From Hibiscus mutabilis (lineage: Eukaryota > Streptophyta > Magnoliopsida > Malvales > Malvaceae), in the NCBI GenBank assembly GCA_019671005.1, contig CM033721.1, positions 50,200,864 to 50,264,863 of the forward strand: a DNA stretch of 64,000 nucleotides, written 5' to 3'. Of the stretch, positions 23,177 through 35,466 are shown piece by piece (within the stretch, counting starts at the first letter, position 1; each line of letters opens with the position of its first letter). Under the pieces are notes generated by a model. That model did not search any database and was not told the origin of the DNA. It was given only the letters and a program-made list of their open reading frames with translations. The position numbers and the translations under genes were made by a program.

Positions 23177-24039
23177 TATATTCTAGTCATTGTGGATTAT
23201 GTTTCCAAGTTGATAGAAGTTGTGGATGTGCCGAAAAATGATGCCAAAATAATTTTAAAGTTCTTTCACAAGCATATACTCAATCATTTTGGAACACCAA
23301 GAGCATTAATCAATGACTAGGGAAAGCATTTTCACTACAGCCAGGTGGCTACTCTGCTAAAATGTTATGGAGTAAATCATAGACTTGCCACAACATATCA
23401 TCCTCAGTCAGGTGGACAAGCCGAGATCTCTAACCAGGCTGTCAAAAAGATCTTGGAAAAGTGGTAAATACCAATAGGAAAGATTGGTCCCCACGTTAGA
23501 TGATGTATTGTGGGCTATTCGTGTTGCGTACAAAACTCCACTAGGGATGTCACCGTATCAACTTGACTTTGGAAAATACTGTTACTTGTCGGTTGAGCTA
23601 GAACATAAGGCTATGTGCGCTTTGAAACATGTTTATCTAGATTATGATGCTAAGGGGAAGAAACAATTGCTGCACATTACTGAATAGGAAGAAGTTCGCC
23701 ACAATGCTTATAAAATGCCTCTATTTACAAGGACAAGATTAACGTTGGCATGACAAGATCATAGAACAATGACAATTTGAAGTTGGACAATTGGTTTTGC
23801 TATTCAATTCAAGACTGAAGTTGCACCCAGGCAAATTGTGGTCACGTTGGTTAGGACCTTTTGAAATTGTGGAAGTATTTCCACATGGTGCAATCACAAT
23901 CAAGGATAGTAAAAATGGGATCCCATTCAAAGTCAATGGGAAAAGACTCAAACTTTATTTTGGTGGCTTAGATTCTAAAAGTGTTGAGACCATTGAATTG
24001 GTCGATTTTTTTTATATTTCTCTTCATTGCTTTAATTAG
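23172..24039 (+). pseudogene. A1 integrase, C-terminal half, after nested element
   Basis: This continues the integrase interrupted at 11738. It contains the catalytic-core strand ILVIVDYVSKLIEVV (first Asp in VDYVSK), the second Asp region at about 23305 (LIND followed by a stop), and TTYHPQSGGQAEISNQAVKK, in which the third acidic residue is kept as E in QAEISN. KTPLGMSPYQLDFGK follows (23484-23687). After a gap with several stops comes the C-terminal domain LHPGKLWSRWLGPFEIVEVF, then VNGKRLKLYFGG (23791-24039), typical of Athila/Tat integrase tails and without a chromodomain. The first five bases are the right copy of the target duplication. Confidence 0.85.
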
Positions 24040-25542
24040 ATGTAGATTTAGTTTTCTTCTTTTCCTTGTTTATCTTTAAATTCTTTTTAATTTCTTCTTG
24101 CAGAGTAACTTGTCCTTTGTTTTGGTATGTATTAACTCCTAGAAAGTACTAATTTTTATGCATATTCACAATGCTTTAGCCTATCTTTAGATATACATGT
24201 TTGCATTTAGTTATAAAAACATGCGTTTGCATTAAGGAATTAGGAGTTATTTTTTTTTCCACTTTGAAGGGTTGTTTTGCTGGTGTTGATGAAGGATAGG
24301 AGCTTGGCAGAGCAGCGCATGAGCATAAAGCTAGAAAATCATAAGAGAATTACCGAGTTGCAGTTGGCAAAGTTGGACCAGAGATTGCCAAGCTTGGTTG
24401 GCAAAGAAATGACGTCCGATGCCCGATCAAAGTAGCCGTTGAACCAAGTACACGTCAGCCATAAAATTCAAAAGAGGATAAGAGGATAACTCACCTATCT
24501 TTGTTTGTAATCAAAATTCAAATTTGAAACCCAATCTAGGGTTTTCACAATTGCCTATTTGAAGAAGACCATTCATGGATCAAAGGGGGGAGAGCACCGT
24601 GGAGAAAGAGGAAGCTAGTGGCAACGTGGTTCAACCATTTTAGACCGAGATCTCTTGAGCATTTGAAGGGCTACATTGAAGGACCTCATTCTTTGCCTAT
24701 TCTCTTCGTTTAATTTTTATTTAAATGGTGATGTTGAGATACGATGTTTGTGGATGGATCTCCCAACCATGAACTAAGCTTTTACAGTTGGTTGGGGATG
24801 TTTGCGATTAACACTCAGTTTATTTTCGGTTTTTAATAATTTGAATGCCTTGGCATTATTTTCTATCATGGTAGCACTTAAATTCTTTAAATTGTTTACC
24901 ATACGACAGTTGGCATTGTATGCTTATTATACCTTAATATCTTAATAGGCTTAAAAGGTAACGATCAGTTGCAGGTACTAAGGAGAGAAACTTTGACAGA
25001 AGATGTTCAAGTAGATGAGCTTACATCGAAAGTGAATCTACCCCTTAGGAGTATAGGTTGAAACTTAAACAATTTGATCTTTGAAAATCTACACTATAGA
25101 CATATAGGGGTTTTAGCGTGGTTAACTTAGGGTATTTCCATCAACAGAGGTAATACTATTCTTGAAATCTGCTCGGCAATAAATCCAAGGTAGGACATTG
25201 TTAATAACTGGCATAACTAGCGTAAAATCCAAGCATCCTTTGCCAACGCTCACAATCCATTTGAATACTTCTTTTTGCCAAACTGTTTTTACTTTCATTG
25301 CATTGTTTTAGCCATTGTCTAAATAAAAAATCCAAATCAATTTAAACATTCTTAATTCCTTTAACAAGTAAACCATTGAATACTTAAATTCTTGGTCAAT
25401 CCTCGTGGATATGATACTCAGCTCACTGTTGTATTACTTGTTGGCCGTGTATACTTGCACGCAATAGACTCACTCTTGGCATTATTTCTTTCATATTTGC
25501 ACTGCATTCTCAATCATTTTCCAAGTATAAGCAAAGTCGACA
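24040..25542 (+). mobile_element. A1 3' end and A2 5' LTR (Athila-like)
   Basis: No coding sequence is seen. The right part is the 5' LTR of A2: it ends GCAAAGTCGACA at 25542, directly before the primer site, and includes AATCCTCGTGGATATGATAC and GGCCGTGTATACTTGCACG, phrases typical of the 3' end of Athila-type LTRs. Its left end is unclear; a possible start with TGTTTTGCTGG lies near 24275, preceded by a weak purine stretch. Several TTGCCA/TGGCAA pairs occur at 24350-24410. Either A1 and A2 share one LTR or A1's own 3' LTR is missing. Confidence 0.6.
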
Positions 25543-25548
25543 AGTTTT

Positions 25549-25566
25549 TGACGTCGTTGTCAGGGA
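25549..25566 (+). other. A2 primer binding site (tRNA-Asp type), mutated
   Basis: TGACGTCGTTGTCAGGGA differs from the family form TGGCGCCGTTGCCGGGGA by four changes, all G-to-A or C-to-T. It lies six bases after the LTR end. The substitution pattern is that of deaminated methylated cytosine. Confidence 0.85.
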
Positions 25567-25634
25567 TTGCAACGGAATTTATTGTTTTGATTTACTTATT
25601 TTGTTTTACTTTATTTATTTGTTTTGTTTTGTGT

Positions 25635-26730
25635 ATGACCAGGAACCTCTCTACGAAGGAAGATTGGCCATACGTCCTAGAAATTGAAAGAACCCTACGT
25701 AGATTGAAAAGAAAACTTCAAGAGATGGCTCGAAATGGAAATGGAATAAATGGTGTCCCAAATAACCATGAGGATCTACCCTTAAATGATGATATTTCAC
25801 CCACTCCTGCCGTTGCTGCTGACAATGCTGAAGAGAGACCGATCCAAGAACACTTGGCACCAAATATGGACAATTTGATGATAGACTTGATTGGTCCCGA
25901 GGTAAATACAACCAATTTAATGATACATAATCTTTTGAATGTAGGACAATTTGATGGATCACCTACTAGAGACCTAAGGCAACACTTGAAGCAATTCATG
26001 GAAGTTTGCCAACTATTTCAGCAACCTAGAGTATCTGAAGATATAGTGAAGCTCAAATTGTTCACATTTTCCCTGAGAGATAGAGAAACATTTTGGCTAA
26101 GTTCTTTGCCACTTGGTTTCATTACTTCATGGGCAGAACTATGCCAGAAACTTCTTTTGCAATTCTAGCCACCTAAGCTTAATGCCAAGATGATGAGTGA
26201 AATCATTCGTTTAGGCAGGCTGATGAAGAGACCTTATATATTGCCTGGAGAGATTCAAGGACCTGTTTAGGAGATGCCCTATGCATGGATTCCCTTATTG
26301 AACCCAGATAGAAGCCTTTTACAATGGACTCAATGCTCATGCCAAGACTATTGTTGATGCTTTGGCAAATGGTTTGCTGTTAGACAAGAATTAAATAGAG
26401 GAAGTTTACATCCTTGAAAGGATTGCCGCCGTTGATTTTCAATAACCTACTACCAGACTAGGATTTGAAACAAAAACTGCTGGAAAATTAGAGCTTGATG
26501 CATTATCATCAATCAATGCTCAAATCTCCAATATCATTGATATAGTGAAGACATCGCTAAATCCTATTGATGTCTGAGAAGTGAAGGCATTATACCCATT
26601 ATGCACTATATGTGGGGAGAATTATCACATAAAAGATTGCCCAGCTAACCTTGAGTTGGTAAATTTTGTTGGCAATTTCAATCGTAATTATAATCCAAAT
26701 TCAAATACTTATAATGCAAGTTGGAAGCAG
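25635..26730 (+). pseudogene. A2 gag (Athila-like), broken
   Basis: Gag starts most likely at the ATG at 25635; an upstream in-frame ATG at 25392 lies inside the LTR. The first 178 codons are open (to 26168). The N-terminal arm has a charged stretch (IERTLRRLKRKLQEMARNGN), then IGPEVNTTNLMIHNLL and GQFDGSPTRDLRQHLKQFME, then VKLKLFTFSLRDRETFWLSSLP, the start of the gag capsid domain. After the stop the frame is lost several times. At about 26602-26643 an intact zinc knuckle of form CX2CX4HX4C (CTICGENYHIKDC) survives. The Asn-rich segment after it is typical of this clade. Confidence 0.85.
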
Positions 26731-27386
26731 CACTCGAACTTATCTTGAGCAAACCACGGAGGCAATCAATTTAATGCCCAATGTCAGAATAACCATGCAC
26801 AACTAGGATTCAACCATAATACAATGCCATAGAGAGTACAAAACAATTTCCAGCAAGGGCAAAGATCTAACTAGGGGAATTCTTTAACCAAGTACATGGA
26901 AAGGAATGATGCAACCTTCTAGATTTTAGCAGCATCTATGCAAAATCTGGAGGTTCAACTAGGGTAGATTACCAACGCACTCAGTAATAGACCCTAGGGA
27001 ACTTTTCCAAGCGATATGGAAGTTGCTCAGCATAAGGGCAATGAACAATGCAAAGCAGTAACTCTTTGTAGGGGTAAAAAATGTGAGATGGAGATGCATG
27101 TCAAGTAGTCAATTAATTGCCAAGCTAAAAAGTTAATGTCATGTAATGAACCTAAAGAATTGAGAAAGACGAGGAAAAAAATGATGATGTCAGACCCCAA
27201 TCTGATGTCATACTACGAAGTGAAAACATACATCAATCTAATGGTAGCACTATTTTGGTAAAGCTAGTGGAGCCGACATTTATTTATCCACCACCACCTT
27301 TCCCACAAATACTCTAGAAAGGTAAACAAGACCAACAATTTAAGTGCTTCTTAGAAGTTCTTAAACAATTGTAAATCAACATACCA
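26731..27386 (+). pseudogene. A2 gag-protease linker, degenerate
   Basis: No long open frame survives. Short stretches resemble the low-complexity Gln/Asn-rich linker and, near 26930-26990, the MQNLEVQLGQI coiled segment that precedes the protease in Athila-type gag-pol. Many stops are present. Confidence 0.5.
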
Positions 27387-28000
27387 TTGGTAGAAGCTCT
27401 TGAAAACATGCCCAACTATGTCAAATTCATGAAGGGCATCTTATCCAACAAGAGGAAATTGGGAGATTTTGGGACCGTAGCTCTTACTGAAGGATACAAT
27501 GCGATGATACTCAATCGATTGCCGACAAAGCTGAAAGATCTGAGAACTTTAACTATTCTTGTACTATTGACAATATATTCATGGGCATGGCACTATGTGA
27601 CCTGGGATCTAGCATCAGTTTGATGCTAATGTTAGTTTTTAGAAAGCTTAAAATTGAAGCAAGGCCTACCACGATAACACTTCAGCTGGCTGACCGATCT
27701 TTTGCACATCCTAAGGGTAAGATTGAGGATGTGTTGGTAAAGGTAGACAATTTTATATTTCCAGCAGATTTTATCATTTTAGATTATGAGGTATATGTTA
27801 ATGTCCCAATTATATAGGGTATGCCATTCCTTGCCACAGGTAGAGCCTTAATTAGTGTTCACAAAGGTGAACTTACAATGTACATGAATGACCAACATGT
27901 TACATTTAATGTGTTTCAAGCTCTTAAATGTGTAGATAAACCTGAGGAATGCCAAACTGACAAGATGATGGAGTCCATTTTCAGTATGGATATGGCATAG
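27387..28000 (+). pseudogene. A2 protease region (Athila-like), broken
   Basis: It begins with the conserved linker ALENMPNYVKFMKGILSNKR, followed by a frame change. It then has GMALCDLGSSISLM, which carries the clade's D-L-G-S active site, TTITLQLADRSFAHPKGKIE, VKVDNFIFPADFIILDYE and, after a stop near 27816, GMPFLATGRALI and KGELTMYMND. Length and order agree with A1 and A4. It would mature the polyprotein. Confidence 0.82.
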
Positions 28001-28169
28001 ATTTTCCAAGACCTAGATGATGATGCTAGAGAACTGGATGATAAAGTTGAGATGAGTGAAGAACCTAAAGGACCAACCTTGGTGAATAAAGTTGTGCGTT
28101 ATTTTGGACAGCTACAACCACTAGAGTTGGTTGGTATATAAATCAAGGAACCCAAACAATCAATTGTTT

Positions 28170-29110
28170 GGTATATAAACCATAATTGGAGCTGAAACCA
28201 TTGCCAAACCACCTTAAATATGCTTATTAGGTAATAATTCAACTTTTCCAATGATCATTGTTGTTGATCTCACTAATGATCAGGAGGAAGATTACTGGAA
28301 ATATTAAGCAATTATAAGCAAGCTTTAGGATGGACCTTGGTAGATATCCGAGGAATAAACCCAACTATTTGCATGCACAAAATCATTTTGGAGGATTACT
28401 ATGGCAAAACAATCGAGGTCTAGAGAAGATTGAACCCGAGCATGAAAGAAGTAGTTAAGAGAGAAGTTATCAAGTAGCCGCATGTTGGGATAATTTATCC
28501 CATTTTTATAGCTCATGGGTTAGCCCAGTGCAATGCATGCCAAAGAAATGTGGAGTGACCACGGTACAAAATAGCAAATATGAGTTGATTCCCTCCAGAA
28601 CTATTATAGGTTGAAGAGTTTGCATGGATTACATGAATCTAAATAATGCCACCAGGAAAGTCCATTTTCCACTACTCTTCATCGATCAGATGCTGGACAG
28701 ATTGGTAGGTAAGGCATTTTATTTCTTTCTAGATGGCTACTCAGGCTATTATCAGATTTCCATCACTCTGGAAGATCAGTAGAAAACTACGTTCACTAGT
28801 CGATATGGAACATACGCACATAGAAGAATAACATTTGGATTGTTTAATACTCCAACAACATTTCAACGTTGCATGATGTCGATTTTCTATGACATGATCG
28901 AGAATAATCTAGAAGTTTTCATGGATGACTTCTCAGTGTTTGGAAAAACTTTTAAGGAATGCCTTCAGAGTTTAAGACATGTTTTGTGGAGATTTATTGA
29001 GACTAACCTAGTCCTAAACTAGGAAAAATGCCACTTCATGGTGAAAGAAGGCATAATTATCAGACATAAAGTGACAAAGAGAGGCCTGGAAGTGACAATG
29101 CAAAAGTAGA
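28170..29110 (+). pseudogene. A2 reverse transcriptase, broken
   Basis: The N-terminal RT region is present in several frames (WTLVDIRGINPTICMHKI near 28335). It continues with VCMDYMNLNNATRK (28619), FIDQMLDRLVGKAF, LDGYSGYYQISI, then FNTPTTFQRCMM and VFMDDFSVFGKTF (28840-29022), so the two active-site aspartates are kept. Stops at about 28475, 28611, 28782 and 29022 and indels disable it. It is clearly a different subfamily from A1, since many palm positions differ. Confidence 0.85.
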
Positions 29111-29911
29111 GGTAATCAAACAATTGCCACTTCCTACAAGCGTAAAAGGTATTTGGAGCTTACTGGGACATGTAGGTTTTTATCGTTGTTTTATTAAAGA
29201 TTTCTAAAAAAAATTCTAATCCTTTATCCTTGCTTTTGAAACAAAATACTGCTTTTGCATTTGATGATATTTGTTTAAAAGTGTTTCAAGAACTTAAAGA
29301 AAGGTTAGTTAATGCCCCGGTAGTTGTGGCACCAAATTGGAATAAGCCATTTGAACTCATGTTGATGCCAGTGACTATGTCGTTGGAGCTGTGTTGGGAC
29401 AGACGCGTGGTAAAATTTTCTATACCATCTATTATGCCAGTCAGACATTCAATGAAGCCCAGCTAAACTACACCACAACCGAGAAAGAGTTTCTTGTAGT
29501 TGTCTCTGCATTTGATAAGTTTAGATCTTACTTGGTAGGTAACAAAGTTGTGGTGTACACAGACCATTTGGCATTGAAATATCTCTTAGAAAAGAAAAAT
29601 GTGAAGCCTAGACTGATCTGATGGACACTCTTGCTGCAAGAATTTGATCTTGAAATTTGAGTCAATAAGGGGAGTGAGAACTTGGTAGCTGATCATTTAT
29701 AACGACTAGAGCATCACCTTCAGGATGGAAAAATCGCTGCCATAAGGGATGAATTCGGCGATGAGTACTTACTCGCATTCGATTCTACGCTATGGTACGC
29801 CGACATGGTCAACTACTTGGTAAGTAATATTTTGCCACTAGATTTGGTGAGTAATGCCAGGAAACGATTTCTTCGAGATGTTCGGCAATATTATTGGGAT
29901 GAGCCAATTTT
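29111..29911 (+). pseudogene. A2 RNase H and start of integrase, truncated
   Basis: Two overlapping open frames (29230-29466 and 29391-29621) together give the RNase H: FDDICLKVFQELKERLVNAP, then an N-terminal strand region with a frameshift, then YASQTFNEAQLNYTTTEKE (with the catalytic Glu region), VYTDHLALKYLLEKK and a stop-bearing tail with LVADHL. The pre-integrase block (STLWYADMVNYLVS, then RKRFLRDVRQYYWDEPIF) follows from about 29785. It breaks at 29911 where the T2 LTR starts. The rest of this integrase is not found elsewhere in the window. Confidence 0.82.
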
Positions 29912-32878
29912 TGTAACATCCTAAAATATGATGAGTGAAGTAACCATTAGTAAGTGATAAGAATTAACTTAAGTGATTAATTGTTCATTCTATGAATGGC
30001 CGAATTGATAGGGATGTGAAATTAGAGTGTGACTCACGGCTAAGGGTGGAAGAATAACAAAAACATTGTCATCTTCCTCCCCAAAACTATCACCTTGGAC
30101 GATTGCTTGAGAGAGAAAAGGAGAGAGAAGAAACTTCATGCATCACCTTCAATTCATGCTTTTTGATTGAGCCTTGATCAAATTTAGCTTGGAGAAGGTA
30201 TAATTATTGATTTCAACTTGTTATAGAATGTTTGAATGAGTAATTGATGATGTCTTTGTTGTATAAATTGAATTGGATGATTGCCATGTATGTTAGGGTC
30301 ATGCTAGCATCAATTTGAACTTCAAATTGTGAACACTAGTAGCCAATTAGATAAAGGAAACATATGTGATTGCTGGAAATTTGGGAAATGTGTATATGGT
30401 TGAAAACAGTCTTGATTAGGGACTATTTTACTAAGTACAAATGTGTGAATAGGCTATATGTATATAGAACCCTGTTTTGATCATGTTGGTAGATGAAAAG
30501 AAATTGAATTGAATAGATAACTTTCTGGAAATGTGAAAGCACCTAATTGGATTAGTTAAATTAGGTAATGGACTGCTCAATTGGTAAATTGGATGTGCAA
30601 TGTTGATCAAATAGATCAAATTGGGTTCAACATGATAATACCCTGTTTTAAGCTCATTGCTAGGTGAATAGGAATGACCTAGAAATGTAAGAACATGAAA
30701 ATGAATTGAATTGTCATGTTAGAACTTTGTTAAAATGAGTTAAGAAGCCTGAAACTCAACCTAGTGTAATCTACCAAGAATGCTCTATTTTGGGCAGTAA
30801 CTTTGAAAAATCAATATAAATTGTATAAAATGAATTTAAGGCTGAAATTTTTAAGTACAACACCTTGATATGTCTAAATTCATTAGGAGAAAACAAAACT
30901 TAATTCTGGATTGCATAATGAAATGTAGAGAAGAAACACTAGGGACAGTGCAAACTGTCCAGTGTAGCAAATTACCCTGTTTTATGTTAAAAACTGTATT
31001 AATTGGCAAAGAAATAAAATGCAAGCCTTATAAGGTTATAAATACAATTACGTTATCTTTCCAACCGTGTAAACCAATTGAAATTCCGACGTACAGAATG
31101 AAAGTTATGCATGATTAAGTGACTAGAGTGCAAGCTGCCTGGCAGCAGCAGTATAGGTAATTGCACACTATTTTGTGGCAATTTGTAAATTGTTTTGTAA
31201 ACAGTTTTAGGACATTGATTCTACCTTGTTTTACATGAACTGGAGTATAGATAAGTGTAGTGAAAAATGTATATGAACATGCTGCCAGATTTGTGTAAGG
31301 TATGTACTTGTAACATTGCCTTGATTGAATGATCATATGAACTTGTCTTGACATGTTTGTACTTGTAATGTGATACAACCAGGAGTAAACTTTGTGGAAG
31401 AGGATAGAGTGGATCATCCTAATGCCAAAAACAAAGGAGTATGGATCCAAGACTAGCTAGCTTGGAGTATTGTGAGCGTAGTTATCTCTAGGGTTAGGAC
31501 TAGGTCCTAACCAATGCATGCTCGTCTACATTGTTGAAATGCTTAAATGAACCTATTATGGACTTGATCTAATATGGGAAGAATGACTAGTAATGCATGA
31601 AACTTGATCACATATTTGCATGCATGTTTAATTCGAAAATTTAAGCATGATTAAGTGGTAACCTTGGTGCTTATATGTGTGATATGGCATGTGATCAAGT
31701 GCTTAAAAAACTTGCTTGTAATGTGTTCTACTTGATGAAATGAAACATGAAAATTACATGATATGTGAGCTATGGATCAAATGGCCTAAGGGCCTAATAT
31801 GAAATGAACTTGCTTGACATGATCTTGATCTTGATAAACTTGTATAAATGGTAAATCGAACAACCTTGGTAGCTAGTTGGACTAGGTAGAAAGGCATGCC
31901 CTAGAATCTAAAGCACATTGTGTCAGGGTGGACTACGGTCCATGGCTAAGGCCTTATTTTGCGACAGACGGAGGGTACGTATGTGGTCTTTGGCGACAGT
32001 AGGAGAGTTGACCAGCACTAGGTGCATCTTGTGGTGACAGTTGGTTGGAGACTCGATTACCTATACAAACTAAGTACTAAGGGGGTTGTTAATTGAGAAC
32101 AAATGTAATAACAATCCAATAACACATGTTACTTGTCTTGAAAGCTATATATCGAATATGACTTGTCTTGAAAGCCATGTATTGTATGCTACTTGTTATG
32201 TAAGCATGACTTAACTTGATTACTTGTTTTGAAAGAATGATGTGCTTGATTCTTGATATGAAAACATGAAGTATGATTCCATGTTTTTGTTCCTTGATAG
32301 CTGAATGTTTGATATCCTTAGCTAGGATTACCTTGATGCTTTAAAGCCTTAGCTAGGATCAATCTAATGCTTGAAACCCCTAGCTAGGTTCATTCTTGTT
32401 TAAATGATAAGAACTAGTTACTACCTCACTAAGTACATTCTAGTACTTATCACTCTATTTTTTCATTCTTCCCAACTTACAAGATAAAGGATACGAGTGT
32501 TGCTTGATCTTGAAGCCTGATTACTTGAGCTCGAAGCAAGACAAAAACATAGTCAAAGTATGGTTTCATACTTGTTTTATATATCTCCTAGAATGGTGGC
32601 TCTAGATTGTATATAGTTTATCATGACCATGCATTTTGGTACACTTGAACTTGTATATATGTTCTTGTTCTTGAATGGGCCTACTATGTTATGAATTTAG
32701 TAACAAGTACGTAATGACCTTAAAGTACTTGTAATGTAAATGATGTTGTTGCGCATATGATGATAGAATGAAATGATCAAGTGTTGATCTAGTTTACTTT
32801 GAAACTATCGATTGCCTTGCTTGAAATGAAAGTTGTGTGACATGAACCATGCTTGCTTGTCTTCCATTCGATTGCCTT
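29912..32878 (+). mobile_element. T2 LTR, plus strand, 3'-truncated
   Basis: It starts TGTAACATCCTAAAATATG at 29912, inserted in A2 integrase, with ATTTT as the preceding five bases. The stretch from about 30290 to 31486 is homologous, inverted, to the T3 LTRs. The first 350 bp (U3) are quite different from T3 apart from the terminal 16 bases. It holds module copy 5. It ends without a TTACA terminus at about 32878, where the minus-strand T3 LTR begins. No internal region or second LTR of T2 is visible. Confidence 0.78.
31855..32085 (+). repeat. LTR structural module, copy 5
   Basis: Hairpin A at 31930-31941 has the UACG loop, and the stem extends to five pairs (TGGAC/GTCCA). Hairpin B at 32015-32025 is GCAC, loop TAG, GTGC, a stem variant different from the GTACT type. 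GGCGACAGT motifs are clear at about 31968 and 31992. Confidence 0.85.
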
Positions 32879-34617
32879 GGTAACTACACTCACAATACTC
32901 CAAGCTAGCTAGTCTTGGATCCACACTCCTTTGTTCTTGGCTTTAGATTGTTCCAATCTTTCCTCTTCTACAAAGTTCAATCCTGGTTCTAACACATTAC
33001 AAGCAAACACATATCAAGACAAGTTCACAAGGTCATTCAATTCAAGACAAGGTCATTAAATCAAGCAATGCTACAAAACTGTTTACAAGGCATTTTATTT
33101 AATGTAAAATAAGGCATAGTTCTTTTTCGCGACACTTATTGGACAACATACTCATGTGCATTTTCCACGACACTTAACTACACTTTTCTACATTCTAGTT
33201 CATGTAAAACAAGGCATAGTTAAATGCCTAAAACTGTTTACAAGACAGTTTGTAAAATGCCACAAAACAGTGTGCATTTGCCTATGCAGCTGCTGCTAGG
33301 CAGCTTGCACTCTAGTCACTAAATCATACATATCTTTCATTCCGTACATCGGAATTTCATTTGGTTTACACCATTGGAAAGCTAACAAAATTTATTTATG
33401 ACCATATAAGGCTTGCATTTTAGTTCTTTGCCAATTAATACAATTTTAACTTAAAGACAAGGCATTTTGCTCTACTGGGCAGTTTGCACTGTACCTAGTG
33501 TTTCTTCTCTACATTTCAATATACAACCCAGAGTACATTTATGTTTTCCCTTAATGAATTTAGACATACTAAGGTGTTGTCTATAAAAATTTCAGCCTGA
33601 AATTCATTATATACAATTTATAGCTATTTTTCAAAGTCACTGCCCTGAATAGAGCATTCTGGGCAGATTACACTACGTTGGAATTCTAGCTTCTTAGCTC
33701 ATTTTAGCAAGGTCCTAACATGGCAATTCCATTCATGTTCATGTTCCTAAATGTCTAGGTCATCATAATTCAACTAGAAATGTTCTTAAAATAGGGCATA
33801 ATCATGTTGAACCTAATTTGATCTATTTGATCACATTTACACATCCATTCATCAACTAGACAGTCCATTACCTAATTTAACTAGTTCAATTAGGTGTAGT
33901 CACATTTCCAGCAACATATGTATTCAATTAAATCTTCTTTTTACCTAGCAACATGATCAAAACAATGTTCTATGTTCATTTAACATGTTTACACAATTTC
34001 TCAATAAAAAAATCCCTAATCATGACTGCTATTAGTCATGTTCATATTCCTCAAATTTCCAGCAACTACATATACATTTCATTAGCAATTTAGTCACTAG
34101 CATTCAATTTCCAGGTTCTAATTGTAAGTAGGATGACCCTAACACATAAAGAAATCATTCAATCACTTATTTCGAACAAGAGAGTAGCAAGAAGAAGAAC
34201 TTACATTCACAATCATGCAACTAAAATTCAAGCAACACAATGACCATTCCAATACATGGTTAATTCTTAAGAAAAGCTTTGTTTTCTTTATCTAGATTAA
34301 TTCGGTGCAAGGAGAAAATGAAGAAGATGATAATGCTTGTTTAGATTACTCATCAAGCAGCTAACATGAACTCCTCTCCAATTGACACCTTTCAATTCTC
34401 CAATTCAATTTAAATTCACCATGCAATTGCTCTAGTTTGCCTAATATTCAAAATGGTCCTTTTAATTTGGCACACTAACTTGTTGGCTATAACATTTTAG
34501 TCCTTTAGTTTTTTGTTCGATAATGTTCTTTCTTCTTTAATTTGATTAACTTATGAATTCAATTAGCCTATAGTTTATATTGTGGTAACATTACTAGGCC
34601 AATTTTAGGGTGTTACA
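32879..34617 (-). mobile_element. T3 3' LTR, minus strand, truncated
   Basis: On the minus strand it starts TGTAACACCCTAAAATTGG at 34617, directly after the T3 polypurine tract. It matches the T3 5' LTR (39950-41645) closely, for example at 33281 and 40307 (TGCCTATGCAGCTG). It breaks at about 32879, at the GTGAGTGTAGTTACC box, so the part with the module is missing. The break abuts the T2 LTR head-to-head. Confidence 0.85.
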
Positions 34618-35466
34618 ATTCTCCTCCCTTTAAAATAAATTCTTCCTCAAATTTACCTAAATCGGATAGGTGAGGATATTGCTTCTTCATGACCTCTTCA
34701 GATTCCCAAGTTGCCTCTTCAACCTTGTGATTTTTCCACAAGACTTTGACAAGAGGAACATTCTTGTTTCGAAGTCTTTTGACTTCCTTGTCAAGTATCT
34801 GAATAGGCTCTTCTTCATATGATAGATCGGGATTCAATTCCACCTCTTCGGGTTCAAGAACATGAGATGGATCAGACCTATATCTTCGGAGCATGGAAAC
34901 ATGGAATACATTGTGGATCTTATCGAATTCACTAGGAAGTGCCAATCGATAAGCCACTAGACCAATTCTTTCATTGATTTCAAATGGTCCGATAAACTGA
35001 GGGCTGAGCTTCCCTTTTCTTCCAAATCTGAAGACTTTCTTCCAATGAGATACTTTGAGGAAGACCTTGTCTCCAACAATGTATTGGATGTCTCTTCTTT
35101 TCAAGTCAGCATAAGCTTTTTGCCTATCGAAAGCTGCCTTCAATCGATCATGAATGATCTTCACTTGTTCTATGGTTTTTCTAAGCAATTGATGTCCTAA
35201 AACCTTGCTTTCTCCTAATTCACACCAGCACAAGAGAGTTCTACATCTTCTTCCATATAGAGCTTCGACGGGAGCTATCTGAATAGATGTCTGAGAACTA
35301 TTGTTGTAAGCAAACTCTAATAGGGGTAGAGATTTCTCCCAGTTCTTTCTGAAGTCTATAACACAAGAACGTAACATATCTTCGAGTACTTGAATGATTC
35401 TTTCAGATTGTCCATCTGATTGAGGATGAAAGGTTGTACTAAGATGCACTTTAGCTCCTAGAGCCT
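34613..35466 (-). pseudogene. T3 integrase C-terminus and chromodomain
   Basis: This is the longest open frame of the window (278 codons), in the pol of chromovirus T3. It begins after a stop at about 35467 with the last part of the integrase core (TTFHPQSDGQSERIIQ, holding the third catalytic acid), then EFAYNNSSQTS and EALYGRRCRTLLCW, the GKLSPQFIGPFEI strand and NVFHVSMLRRYRSDPSHV. It ends in a chromodomain (about residues 215-260, with VLWKNHKVEEATWESEEVM). Chromodomains of this clade direct integration to heterochromatin. The TAA stop is formed by the first bases of the LTR. Tekay/Del-type by pattern. Confidence 0.92.
34618..34634 (-). other. T3 polypurine tract
   Basis: On the minus strand TTTAAAGGGAGGAGAAT lies immediately before the LTR start, within the last codons of pol. 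It is the plus-strand primer site. Confidence 0.85.

Noticed and set aside
24040..25542. A1 and A2 as one tandem element sharing an LTR by recombination
   Set aside because: A1 and A2 proteases and RTs differ too much to be one family, so a shared LTR is unlikely, though the borders could not be resolved.
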